Source: Bacteriovoracaceae bacterium UBA6200 (GTDB taxonomy: Bacteria; Bdellovibrionota; Bacteriovoracia; Bacteriovoracales; Bacteriovoracaceae). Taken from it: a stretch of DNA of 64,000 nucleotides. The notes below the pieces were generated by a model, which ran no database searches, was not told where the DNA came from, and saw only the letters and a list, made by a program, of their open reading frames with translations. Positions 24,395 to 32,898 of the stretch are shown in pieces (position 1 is the first letter of the stretch; every line of letters starts with the position of its first letter). The stretch spans positions 1 through 64,000 of the forward strand of contig DISW01000025.1 in assembly GCA_002422605.1 (NCBI GenBank). The letters run 5' to 3'. The position numbers were made by a program, and so were the translations under genes.

Positions 24395-25669
24395 ATGTTT
24401 CAACGTAAGTTAATGGAAAAACAAATTGCTGCCAGCGGGTTACGTATCGGAGATAGTTGCAGCATTTTCCCCATAAATGGTCATAAAAAAGCTTTTACTT
24501 TAAATCGAAACTGTATCGATCTTATTTCAAGTCATTATCGACCGGAAAATTTATCACAAAGTTACGTTGAACTTCCCAAGAGTGAAATCAATCCATTCCA
24601 TTATCGTCTTGAACTCGACCAGGGAACCAATGACGGTCGTTTCGTTTTAAAAACCATTAAAGGCAATGCTTTTTGGATCAATGGTCTGGCGGCCAGAGAA
24701 GCCTACATAGAAAGGCAGGATCGATTATATCTTGATGATAATAAAATTAATTTTGATGGCTTTGGATTAAAAGAGATGATGAACCGTCATTTTGATCACC
24801 CTGTTTTGCGTGAGCAGAATCTGATGGAATCCAGTCTTAAAATACTTATACAAGGTGAAACTGGAACAGGAAAAACTCATCTGGCCCGTAAGATCCATGA
24901 GCAGAGCGGACGAGTGGGATCTTTCATTGCCGTCAATCTTTCATCGTTTAATCCACAATTAATAGAATCAGAACTTTTTGGACATAAAAAAGGAGCTTTT
25001 ACCGGTGCTATTCAGGAAAAAAATGGAGCTTTTAAAGCTGCTGAATATGGCACACTTTTTCTGGATGAGATCGATTCTTTACCTGGAGAACTGCAAACGA
25101 AAATTCTGACTTTTCTTGATAATAATACTTTTAGACGTGTCGGTGAAATGAAAGAAAACACGATCAATACCAGACTCATCTTTTCATCAGGACGTCCACT
25201 GGAGCAATTAGTGGTCCAGGGACATTTTCGCAGAGATTTTTATTTTCGCCTGAAGTCTGGCCATTCAGTGGAACTTGCTCCTCTAAGGAATAGTGTCGAA
25301 CGCATCCGGGAAGCTTGTCAGTACTTTGCCGTAAAAAATGGGATATCTTTTTCCTATAGGGTTTTAGAGTTCTATGAAACTCTCGCCTGGCCGGGCAATT
25401 TGCGACAACTCTTTGGACACCTTGAAAAGAAGAAAGTTTTAACTAAAAGTATAAAGCTGGATTTCGATCGACTGGATGAAGAACTTCTTCTTCAGAGTTC
25501 TGATCTGATGAATTTAGATGAAACAAATGAGTTAATTTCTTTAAAAGATTTCAAAGATGATTATGTAAAAAAAGCTCTGACGATGTGTGAAGGGAATGTG
25601 TCTCTGACTGCCAGAAAACTTCAGGTTTCAACAAAAACAGTGAAGGCGGTATTGGAGAAGGTTAATTAA
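24395..25669 (+). CDS. Sigma-54 interacting AAA+ transcription regulator with FHA-like N-terminus
   Basis: A 424-residue bacterial enhancer-binding protein. Residues about 20-125 resemble an FHA-type sandwich, the AAA+ domain follows at about 130-345, and a Fis-type helix-turn-helix closes the protein (about 380-424, NVSLTARKLQVSTKTVKAVLE). Walker A is GETGTGKTH, the sigma-54 contact loop is GAFTGA (FGHKKGAFTGAI), Walker B is LFLDEID, and WPGNLRQL marks sensor 2. No receiver domain exists, so the signal is probably a phosphothreonine protein. AAGGAG precedes the ATG. The gene overlaps the convergent FliL-like gene by eight bases. Confidence 0.9.
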   Translation: MFQRKLMEKQIAASGLRIGDSCSIFPINGHKKAFTLNRNCIDLISSHYRPENLSQSYVELPKSEINPFHYRLELDQGTNDGRFVLKTIKGNAFWINGLAAREAYIERQDRLYLDDNKINFDGFGLKEMMNRHFDHPVLREQNLMESSLKILIQGETGTGKTHLARKIHEQSGRVGSFIAVNLSSFNPQLIESELFGHKKGAFTGAIQEKNGAFKAAEYGTLFLDEIDSLPGELQTKILTFLDNNTFRRVGEMKENTINTRLIFSSGRPLEQLVVQGHFRRDFYFRLKSGHSVELAPLRNSVERIREACQYFAVKNGISFSYRVLEFYETLAWPGNLRQLFGHLEKKKVLTKSIKLDFDRLDEELLLQSSDLMNLDETNELISLKDFKDDYVKKALTMCEGNVSLTARKLQVSTKTVKAVLEKVN

Positions 25670-26507
25670 TCAGAATATAGGTAATCTGAACGTCTTGAAC
25701 TTCTGCTTCCACTTTGTGCTTAATAAGATAATTATTAAGTTCCATAATGAGTTTCTGCCTGAGGATTTCCTTCCCTTCGAGTTCAAGAGGGAAGGAAGCT
25801 TCAATCGGCTCAATTCTATTTATAAGATGATCCCGTAATTGAAATTCCCTTTTATCGAGAAACAGTCGTCCAAAACGATTATTGACTGTCACCGTGAAAT
25901 CGATATCAACAGTTTTTAAATCATTTACTCCACCGGCGTAGACATGAAGTCGATAACTCGTAAAAATGACCTGACGTTTTGTTTCTTTATGGTATTCAGG
26001 GCGGTCATAAGGATCTTTTTCTGCACTGGCAGGAGCTCGTTCCACGGCAGATTCAAGATTAAGCAGTTTCATGCTGGTATTTGTAATCTGAACGGTGGCG
26101 AAAACAGAAGCGACAGTGAAAGTGATGAGTACTGCAGATTGATTAAAACTAAGCCCCTTTAACAAAGCGACCATCATAAAATAGGGCATTTTCACCATGG
26201 AAAGAAATTTATTTTCTCGTGCTGCTTTTTGGCTTTCATAATTTTCGCGCGCATTTTGATAAAGTTCTTTAAAGCTTTCCTTCATTCTTTTGATGGAAAT
26301 GAGGTCTGTCGCTTTTTTCAAAACATATGTTTTCCAGGCCGGAAGCTTCTGAGGAATCGTTTTTAAAAATGGAATAATCCCTCTGGGAAGAGAGAGCATT
26401 TTGTAAAAAAAGTTTTTTACTGAAGATGGCACAAATTTCAAGATCAGCTCTATGAGCTTAATCAAAAGAAAGTTGATGGCATTTTCAATTTTGGCCAAGA
26501 AGTTCAT
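25662..26507 (-). CDS. FliL-like single-pass membrane protein
   Basis: A 281-residue protein. Residues 1-115 are basic and amphipathic, a transmembrane helix lies near 122-142, and the C-terminal 90 or so residues resemble the periplasmic domain of flagellar FliL. The pattern is DFTVTVNNRFGRLFLDKREF, then RQKLIMELNNYL and a closing VQITYILIN. FliL assists stator function at the flagellar motor. No other flagellar gene is near, and the long N-terminal part is unusual, so a related scaffold role is possible. The C-terminal match is moderate. Confidence 0.65.
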   Translation of the reverse strand: MNFLAKIENAINFLLIKLIELILKFVPSSVKNFFYKMLSLPRGIIPFLKTIPQKLPAWKTYVLKKATDLISIKRMKESFKELYQNARENYESQKAARENKFLSMVKMPYFMMVALLKGLSFNQSAVLITFTVASVFATVQITNTSMKLLNLESAVERAPASAEKDPYDRPEYHKETKRQVIFTSYRLHVYAGGVNDLKTVDIDFTVTVNNRFGRLFLDKREFQLRDHLINRIEPIEASFPLELEGKEILRQKLIMELNNYLIKHKVEAEVQDVQITYILIN

Positions 26508-26612
26508 CAGTCATCTTTTCGGCAGATTCCAGAGATAGATAAACTAAAAGTGTTTTTGTCGGTCTTTGGGCAGATCCTGCCTCCTCCTTTCCCTTTGGCT
26601 AAACTCTGGGCC

Positions 26613-26633
26613 ACTTTCCTACCGATAGGAAGT
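26613..26633 (+). other. Stem-loop in the gap between FliL-like and lipoprotein genes
   Basis: ACTTTCCTA and TAGGAAGT pair with one bulged base around the loop CCGA, 30 bases before the lipoprotein start. It is followed by the palindrome GTCCGGAC. No U-tract follows, so it is more likely a leader structure or operator than a terminator. Confidence 0.35.
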
Positions 26634-26662
26634 CCGGACGGCCATGTCGCAAGGAAGGTTTT

Positions 26663-27298
26663 ATGTCGCGTCAGCTTTTTATAATGTCTTTTATTCTCAT
26701 TTCCCTCAGTGGTTGCAGCCAATTTCATACAGGCAGATCATTTCTCACTCAAATGGAGCATGATGATTCCCGATTCTTCAACCCCCAGGAAGATTTTCCG
26801 ATTGTGGCGGGGGATACGGGAAGGTATTGGAATTCTGAAGAAGAATTTCGTGCTCGGACGCCGGCCTCGGAAGAAGAGATGACCAATGATCTGATGGGGC
26901 AGACGCTCAAACAGGAGTTGGCCCAGTTAGAAGGACTTCAAACCGAAGAGAATCAGGAAATCTATTTTAAGCATCGACATAAATTTCAAAATATCTCAGA
27001 AAAAATCTACTATCTGAAGTTACCCTCTCATGAACGAAATGATTATTTGATGGACCGTGGCTTTGTTGCGAGGCCTAAAAATGAGTTCTACACCAAACAT
27101 GACAGGACCTTGGCGATTCGTTCTCAGGACATTTTACTGGGAATGAAAAAGGATGAGGTTTTAGAATCCTGGGGAAAACCTCAGCGAGTAGACATTGCTG
27201 GAAATCCACGCCTCGAGAATGAAAGATGGCTCTATCAAATGAATGGCACTCCAAAATACATCTACTTTGAGGCCGGAGAAGTCCAAGGCTGGGAGTAA
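26663..27298 (+). CDS. Lipoprotein with BamE/SmpA-like C-terminal motif
   Basis: A 211-residue lipoprotein: signal peptide with lipobox LSGC (Cys18). The middle is acidic and helical. The last 60 residues read ILLGMKKDEVLESWGKP, then ERWLYQMNG, a pattern of the SmpA/OmlA (BamE) fold (G-M-x-x-x-E-V-x-x-x-W/L-G-x-P). An outer-membrane association is inferred. GGAAGG lies four bases before the ATG. The exact role is unknown. Confidence 0.75.
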   Translation: MSRQLFIMSFILISLSGCSQFHTGRSFLTQMEHDDSRFFNPQEDFPIVAGDTGRYWNSEEEFRARTPASEEEMTNDLMGQTLKQELAQLEGLQTEENQEIYFKHRHKFQNISEKIYYLKLPSHERNDYLMDRGFVARPKNEFYTKHDRTLAIRSQDILLGMKKDEVLESWGKPQRVDIAGNPRLENERWLYQMNGTPKYIYFEAGEVQGWE

Positions 27299-27329
27299 TA
27301 ACGAATTTTCAGTGGCTTAGCGAGGTCAA

Positions 27330-27360
27330 TTAAGAGGAAATTCGTGCATTTTCTTCTTAA
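27330..27360 (+). promoter_or_regulatory. Stem-loop upstream of accA
   Basis: TTAAGAGGAAA and TTTTCTTCTTAA pair (eleven base pairs, one G-U) around an eight-base loop. There is no T-run after it. It lies 60 bases before accA and could be a weak terminator of the lipoprotein gene or a leader element of the acc operon. Confidence 0.35.
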
Positions 27361-27420
27361 TCAAGGTAATTTAGGGCACTTCCTAGTCCTGAATTATCAA
27401 CTAGAACCTCGAGGGTTTTG

Positions 27421-28401
27421 ATGGATTTTACGTTAGATTTCGAACGGCCGGTCTCTGAGCTAGAAAATCAGATTCGAGAATTAAAACAGGCTTCAAATCA
27501 GAACATTGATATTTCACATGAGATTGAAGCTTTAGAAGCTAAAGTAAATCACATGTTAGAAGAGATTTATAAAAAGCTTTCTCCTTGGCAAAGGACTCAG
27601 CTTTCCCGCCATCCTCTTCGTCCACATGCCATTGATTACATCGAGCATATCATCACTGATTTTCATGAAGTTCATGGCGATAGAAGATTTTCTGATGATC
27701 CTTCCATGATTACGGGGTTCGGCTATATCGATGGAAAGAAAGTTGCAGTCATTGGAATTGAAAAGGGCAGAAAGACTCAAGAAAAAATTAAAAGAAACTT
27801 CGGTATGGCCAATCCGGAAGGATACAGAAAGGCCATTCGTATTATGCAGATGGCGTCTCAATTCGGAATTCCTGTTGTGACTTTCGTTGATACTCCGGGA
27901 GCTTATCCAGGTATAGGAGCCGAAGAGCGCGGTCAGGCCCTGGCCATCGCTGAGAACCTTGAAGAAATGTTCAATATCAAAACTCCTATTATCTCAATCG
28001 TGATCGGCGAAGGCGGTTCAGGGGGAGCTTTAGGTATTGCTATTGCCGATAGAGTATTCATGATGGAGTACTCTGTTTATTCAGTAATCTCTCCGGAGTC
28101 TTGTGCTTCTATCCTTTGGTCAGATCCTAAAATGGCAGAAACTGCGGCGAACTCGCTTCAGCTTTCACCCAATAAAGCATTAGAACTTAAAGTTATTGAT
28201 GACATCATTAAAGAGCCAGCAGGGGGAGCGCATCGTTACCCTGAAATGACTTATCAGATTGTGAAGAAATCTATCCTCTCAAATCTGAATACTTTACTTA
28301 AGGAAGATCAGGATGTTCTTATGCAGAAGCGTTTTGAGAAATTCCGCCAGATGGGAAATCTTACTTTAACGATTGATAATTCTGACGAAGTAAAAGGTTA
28401 A
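27421..28401 (+). CDS. accA: Acetyl-CoA carboxylase carboxyltransferase subunit alpha
   Basis: A 326-residue subunit that, with AccD, transfers carboxyl from biotin-BCCP to acetyl-CoA, the first step of fatty acid synthesis. The family is unmistakable: GDRRFSDDPSMITGFG, the oxyanion segment FVDTPGAYPGIGAEERGQ, and IGEGGSGGALGI. The usual N-terminal helical segment (FERPVSELENQIRELK) is complete. ATG 27421 has GAGGG five bases upstream. It heads the accA-yicC-gmk-relA operon, with gaps of only two bases. AccD lies outside the window. Confidence 0.96.
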   Translation: MDFTLDFERPVSELENQIRELKQASNQNIDISHEIEALEAKVNHMLEEIYKKLSPWQRTQLSRHPLRPHAIDYIEHIITDFHEVHGDRRFSDDPSMITGFGYIDGKKVAVIGIEKGRKTQEKIKRNFGMANPEGYRKAIRIMQMASQFGIPVVTFVDTPGAYPGIGAEERGQALAIAENLEEMFNIKTPIISIVIGEGGSGGALGIAIADRVFMMEYSVYSVISPESCASILWSDPKMAETAANSLQLSPNKALELKVIDDIIKEPAGGAHRYPEMTYQIVKKSILSNLNTLLKEDQDVLMQKRFEKFRQMGNLTLTIDNSDEVKG

Positions 28402-28403
28402 TC

Positions 28404-29279
28404 ATGAGCGTTTATTCAATGACAGGCTTTGGTAAAGGCGAAGCGGCCGGTACCAATTTCACGATTACAACTGAAATAAAAACTGTGAACAATAGATTCA
28501 AGGACTTTAAGTTCAGAATGAGTTCGCTTTTTAGTTCGATGGAACTTGATCTCAGATCAAAACTAGAGCAGGAATTTCGTCGTGGTAGTTTTGATATCAG
28601 TGTCAGCTATAAAAAGAATGAAAAAGCTGCTACTGAGTTTCAAGTTGATCCTAAGAAAGTTGAAGCTTTTTTAAATTTAATGAAATCTATCTTTGAAAAA
28701 TCTCAGACTCCTTTTCACGTCAGCCCGACTGAATTTTTAAGAAATGATTTTTATAAAGATGAGGATGATCAAAAAGAACAAGAGCTTGCTCCTCTGTTGA
28801 TGAGTTCTATAGATGCTGCGATCAAAGCTTTAAAAACTTCCCGTTCCCAGGAAGGTCGTAAACTCGTAGATAAGCTCTTAGAACACTTAAGCATCTATGA
28901 GAACTGTCTCGGGGAAGTTGAAAAACTTAAAGGGCTTTATCCTGACATTATGAAGGATAAACTTACCAGCAAGCTGAATGAAAAACTTAAAGACATTAAA
29001 ATTGATGAATCCCGCTTCCTTCAAGAAGTCGTCTACTATCTGGAAAAACTTGAAATAGATGAGGAAATTAATCGGGCAAAGATTCATCTGGTGAAGCTTA
29101 AATCCGTTCTTCAGTCTTCCGGTGAAATTGGCCGTCAAATCGATTTCCTTCTCCAAGAGCTAGGACGCGAGACCAATACGATGGGATCAAAATCTGCCCA
29201 TTCAGAAATTTCCTCCCATGTAGTGGAGATGAAAGTACAATTAGAGAAGATACGCGAACAAGCGCTTAATTTGGAATAA
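28404..29279 (+). CDS. yicC: YicC-family endoribonuclease
   Basis: A 291-residue YicC/YloC protein. It starts with the diagnostic SMTGFGKGE, continues VNNRFKDFKFRMSS, and ends in the DUF1732 tail RQIDFLLQELGRETNTMGSKS. The E. coli family member is an endoribonuclease acting on small RNAs. Here, as in many bacteria, the gene immediately precedes gmk, two bases away, and follows accA by two bases, so it is fully embedded in the operon. Confidence 0.93.
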   Translation: MSVYSMTGFGKGEAAGTNFTITTEIKTVNNRFKDFKFRMSSLFSSMELDLRSKLEQEFRRGSFDISVSYKKNEKAATEFQVDPKKVEAFLNLMKSIFEKSQTPFHVSPTEFLRNDFYKDEDDQKEQELAPLLMSSIDAAIKALKTSRSQEGRKLVDKLLEHLSIYENCLGEVEKLKGLYPDIMKDKLTSKLNEKLKDIKIDESRFLQEVVYYLEKLEIDEEINRAKIHLVKLKSVLQSSGEIGRQIDFLLQELGRETNTMGSKSAHSEISSHVVEMKVQLEKIREQALNLE

Positions 29280-29281
29280 CG

Positions 29282-29842
29282 ATGTCTGGCAATATGATCG
29301 TCATTTGTGCTCCGTCGGGTACGGGCAAATCTACATTATTAAATCGGTTGAAAACCGATATCCCTGATCTTGTTTGGTCGGTTTCATGTACCACTCGTCC
29401 TATTCGCACGGGTGAGGTTCACGGAAAAGATTACTTTTTTATCAAGCCTCAGACTTTTGAACAGCAGATTACTGACAATGAATTTATTGAGTGGGCCCGG
29501 GTTCATTCCAATTATTATGGGACATCGAAGCGCTTTGTAAAAGAAGGGCTGGAGAAGGGCTGGAAGATGCTCTTTGACCTTGATGTTCAGGGTGCTGATG
29601 CCATGAAGACTATTTATGGTGACGATGCCCAGGTGATTTTTATTGAACCACCTTCAATTGAAGAACTCGAAAAGAGACTTATGGTTCGAGGGACTGATTC
29701 GAAAGAAGTCATCGCAGAAAGAATTAACAACGCAAAAAAAGAATTAGAACGAAAAGAAAAATATGATCATCTTATATTAAATGATGACGTTGATCGGGCC
29801 TATCAGAAATTGAAGAATATTGTAGAAAGGATTTTAGCATAA
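29282..29842 (+). CDS. gmk: Guanylate kinase
   Basis: A 186-residue kinase converting GMP and ATP to GDP and ADP. P-loop APSGTGKST, the GMP-binding TTRPIRTGEVHGKDYFF, and the lid RGTDSKEVIAERI are all present, and length is normal. It lies between yicC and the (p)ppGpp synthetase gene. The omega subunit gene rpoZ, often found between gmk and relA/spoT, is absent here: the gap to the next gene is two bases. Linking gmk with relA/spoT puts GTP synthesis beside GTP-derived alarmone metabolism. Confidence 0.96.
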   Translation: MSGNMIVICAPSGTGKSTLLNRLKTDIPDLVWSVSCTTRPIRTGEVHGKDYFFIKPQTFEQQITDNEFIEWARVHSNYYGTSKRFVKEGLEKGWKMLFDLDVQGADAMKTIYGDDAQVIFIEPPSIEELEKRLMVRGTDSKEVIAERINNAKKELERKEKYDHLILNDDVDRAYQKLKNIVERILA

Positions 29843-29844
29843 CA

Positions 29845-32046
29845 ATGTTTACTGAAAGAATTGATTTTTCCCATGAAGCTGGACTCACTGTTGATGAACT
29901 CATCAACCGGGCCGAAGTTCTATTGCCTGATACGGATCTTTCGATTCTCCGTAAATGTTTTGAATTCGCCGATAAAATGCACCAAGGTGTTAAGCGATCT
30001 TCGGGTGAACCTTATATCATCCACCCGCTTAACGTTGCCGCCACACTGATTAAACTTAAAATGGATCTGGACTCAATCATGGCAGGGCTTCTCCATGATA
30101 CTGTCGAAGACTGCGATGTTAACCCAGAGGACATTGCTAAAATGTTCGGCCAAAGTGTCGCTCAAATTGTTGTTGGTTGTACTAAAATTTCCAAAATCAA
30201 ATTCAAGACCAAAGAAGAATCCCAAGCTGAAAACTTCCGTAAAATGGTTGTGGCGATGGCACAGGATCTTCGGGTGATTATTGTAAAGCTCGCAGATCGC
30301 ATGCATAACATGCGTACTCTGCAGTATATGACTAAAGAGAAGCAGCAGGCGAAGGCCCAGGAGACTTTGGATATTTACGTTCCGCTGGCTTCACGTCTGG
30401 GTATTAACTCCGTTAAAGCGGACCTGGAAGATCTCTGCTTACGTTATCTCCATCCTGATATTTATTATAGGCTGGCAGAAAAAATCGCGATGAAAAGGCG
30501 CGAACGTGAATCTTATATTGAAGAAACACTGAGACACATTCAGGACAAGATGCTTGAGTATTCTGTAGTGGGTGAGGTCACAGGACGTCCGAAGCATTTT
30601 TTCTCTATTTATAGAAAAATGCAGCAAAGAGGAGTCGATTTTGAACAGATTCAAGATCTTCTCGCCTTTAGGATTTTAGTTAACAATATTACTGAATGTT
30701 ATAAAGTTCTCGGTATCATTCACTCTGCTTTCACACCGGTTCCCGGTAGATTTAAAGACTATATTGCTATTCCTAAGGTAAACAATTATCAGTCTCTGCA
30801 TACGACGGTAATCGGGCCTAAGGCCGAACGTATCGAAATTCAGATCCGTACTTTTGAAATGCATGAAGTTGCTGAACGCGGGGTAGCCGCTCACTGGAAA
30901 TATAAAGAAAGAAATAAAGTCGACTCTAATGCCAAACTTAAGTGGGTAGAAGAGTTGATGGAATTTAACCAGAACGTATCGAGTTCTTCTGAATTCGTGG
31001 ATCTGGTGAAAAACGACCTTGATGTTGGTGGTGTCTTTATTTTTACACCTAATGGGGATGTAAAAGAGCTTCGTTACGGTGCCACTCCTTTGGATTTCGC
31101 CTATGCCGTTCATACTGAAGTCGGGAATAAGACGGTGGGAGCTAAAGTTAACGGAAAAATGGTGCCTTTAAAGTACCGCTTAAAATCCGGTGATACAGTT
31201 GAAATTCTAACTTCAAAAACCCAGACTCCTTCTAAGGACTGGTTGAAAATTTGTAAAACATCCCGTGCCATAACTAAAATTCGTCAGTATTTGATGAAAA
31301 TTGAACGTGATGAGCATCGTGCAATTGGTGAAGTCATCCTGGATAAGGCCCTAAGGAAATTCGACACTTCGGTTAAGAGTCTGGATAAGAAGAACGAATT
31401 TAGAGATCTCTTCGAGAAGTATCACTATAAGACGATGGAAGAATTGTTCGTTAACATCGGATCCAACCACTTACCAATTAAAGATGTCCTGGTGGAGATT
31501 CCTTCAATCCACTTCTCTGAAACAGATGAAATCGAATTCAAGGAAGAAGACAAGGAACTTGAAAGTTTCTACAACAGAACTCAAAGAACAGCTCGTAAGA
31601 GTACCAGTAATGATAACGCTGTTATTGTTGATGGCCTCGACGATATTGTAGTTAAAATGGGACGCTGTTGTAACCCAATCCCTGGAGATCCGATTACAGG
31701 AATCATTACACGCGGACGCGGAATTACGGTCCATGCAGTAAAATGCAATCGAGTAATGGAAATAGAGCAATCTCGCCAAGTGCATGTTGAATGGAATAAA
31801 CACTATACTTTCAGCCATCCGGTGAATATCAAGGTCACAACTCATGATAAACCGGGGATTCTATCAAAGATCTCCAAATCGATTAATAGCGCCGGGATAA
31901 ATATTCGTTCTGCGATCGCTCGTTCCATGCCTGATCAAAAAGGTAGCTTTATATTTGAAGTCGAAGTTAAGGATTATTCGGAACTCTTGCGTACCATCAG
32001 TACTGTTGAACAGATGGAAGAAGTCATTAGCGTCGGTCGCGCCTAA
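29845..32046 (+). CDS. relA: Bifunctional (p)ppGpp synthetase/hydrolase RelA/SpoT
   Basis: A 733-residue RSH protein. Order: HD hydrolase domain (about 25-180, IIHPLNVAATL and LLHDTVEDC, with the HD pair intact), synthetase domain (about 225-350, RFKDYIAIPKVNNYQSLHTTV), TGS domain (about 385-445), helical and zinc-finger-like segment (CCNPIPGDPI at about 610) and a C-terminal ACT domain. With both catalytic domains intact it should make and degrade the alarmone. It is the last gene of the accA operon. A strong promoter for the next gene begins just after its stop. Confidence 0.95.
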   Translation: MFTERIDFSHEAGLTVDELINRAEVLLPDTDLSILRKCFEFADKMHQGVKRSSGEPYIIHPLNVAATLIKLKMDLDSIMAGLLHDTVEDCDVNPEDIAKMFGQSVAQIVVGCTKISKIKFKTKEESQAENFRKMVVAMAQDLRVIIVKLADRMHNMRTLQYMTKEKQQAKAQETLDIYVPLASRLGINSVKADLEDLCLRYLHPDIYYRLAEKIAMKRRERESYIEETLRHIQDKMLEYSVVGEVTGRPKHFFSIYRKMQQRGVDFEQIQDLLAFRILVNNITECYKVLGIIHSAFTPVPGRFKDYIAIPKVNNYQSLHTTVIGPKAERIEIQIRTFEMHEVAERGVAAHWKYKERNKVDSNAKLKWVEELMEFNQNVSSSSEFVDLVKNDLDVGGVFIFTPNGDVKELRYGATPLDFAYAVHTEVGNKTVGAKVNGKMVPLKYRLKSGDTVEILTSKTQTPSKDWLKICKTSRAITKIRQYLMKIERDEHRAIGEVILDKALRKFDTSVKSLDKKNEFRDLFEKYHYKTMEELFVNIGSNHLPIKDVLVEIPSIHFSETDEIEFKEEDKELESFYNRTQRTARKSTSNDNAVIVDGLDDIVVKMGRCCNPIPGDPITGIITRGRGITVHAVKCNRVMEIEQSRQVHVEWNKHYTFSHPVNIKVTTHDKPGILSKISKSINSAGINIRSAIARSMPDQKGSFIFEVEVKDYSELLRTISTVEQMEEVISVGRA

Positions 32047-32055
32047 GCTTAAATT

Positions 32056-32085
32056 TTGACAATACTTGGTAGTGGCAAGCATAAT
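32056..32085 (+). promoter_or_regulatory. Sigma70-type promoter of a leaderless outer-membrane protein gene
   Basis: TTGACA (32056-32061) and CATAAT (32080-32085) are separated by 18 bases, and the -10 ends six bases before ATG 32092. No Shine-Dalgarno fits in the gap, so the mRNA should start at the AUG. Confidence 0.75.
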
Positions 32086-32091
32086 TATTCT

Positions 32092-32898
32092 ATGAATAAA
32101 TTAATCCTGCTTGCTGCCTTCTTTTCATTCTCTCTTTCTGCGGCTGAAGTCATTCAGACTAACGCTGAGGTGGATGACTCTAAATTCAATCCCTATAAGT
32201 CTCACTTCATCATGTACTTTGGCATGGAAGGATTAAATTACGAAGTTCCTTATTCATTTAGAGGTGCTAAAGAAAGCTTTTCTGAACGCCAGCAGGAATT
32301 ATGGGGCGGTCGTTTTGGTATTGGAGAAGAAATTTATCTAGGTGGCGGTATTAATACCACTACCCGTCTGGAAGGCTACTACGTAGGAACTCTCTTCGCC
32401 CGAGATGTCACTGCTGGCTCAGATAATAATGATGTGGACATTGGTTTTACCAAAAGAACAGGGCAGGTTTTTGGAGTCGATGCCTCTCAGTCTCTTGGCT
32501 TTATTTTCGATATGAAGACGAAGAATCCATTCTTAGATGAGTGGAGTTATATGACAGTCGAACCCTACGTGGAAATTGGTGTAGGTATTGCCTCTGCCTA
32601 CAATAGAATCAATTATAACTATGATACGACCGTTAGTGGGGTTCAAGAAGCTTACCGATTGCGGGTAACCGACCAAATTCTCAATACTAAGTTCGCTGCC
32701 GGAGTTAATTTTACCTCTTCCAGCGGCTATTTTTTCTTCATGAAGGGGACTGTCAACAGATTCGACATCACCAAAAGAAAGTCTGTAGGTTTTTCACAAC
32801 CGGACAGTCAGCCCACTGAACTCATTGATACTTCCGACAAAAGCGTTAAGATAGACCCAGTCATCACATACGCTATTGGCGGAGGATACAAGTTTTGA
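32092..32898 (+). CDS. Predicted outer-membrane beta-barrel protein
   Basis: A 268-residue protein with a signal peptide (about 1-17, ending SLSAAE). The mature part has alternating strands with aromatic girdles and ends in a C-terminal phenylalanine (YAIGGGYKF), the usual signal for the BAM complex. No specific family is recognised. The in-frame TTG at 32056 coincides with the -35 box and is rejected. The lipoprotein gene starts inside its stop codon, so both are co-translated. Confidence 0.78.
   Translation: MNKLILLAAFFSFSLSAAEVIQTNAEVDDSKFNPYKSHFIMYFGMEGLNYEVPYSFRGAKESFSERQQELWGGRFGIGEEIYLGGGINTTTRLEGYYVGTLFARDVTAGSDNNDVDIGFTKRTGQVFGVDASQSLGFIFDMKTKNPFLDEWSYMTVEPYVEIGVGIASAYNRINYNYDTTVSGVQEAYRLRVTDQILNTKFAAGVNFTSSSGYFFFMKGTVNRFDITKRKSVGFSQPDSQPTELIDTSDKSVKIDPVITYAIGGGYKF

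Noticed and set aside
26620..26660. GATAGGAAGTCCGGAC, which resembles the GGAAAGUCCGG core of RNase P RNA
   Set aside because: The following sequence is a good lipoprotein gene and no other conserved RNase P segment is found, so the match is short and coincidental.
26507..26728. 73-codon minus-strand open frame whose stop overlaps the ATG of the FliL-like gene
   Set aside because: The overlap is suggestive of coupling, but the frame is antisense to the start of a clear lipoprotein gene, is very basic and has no ribosome-binding site.
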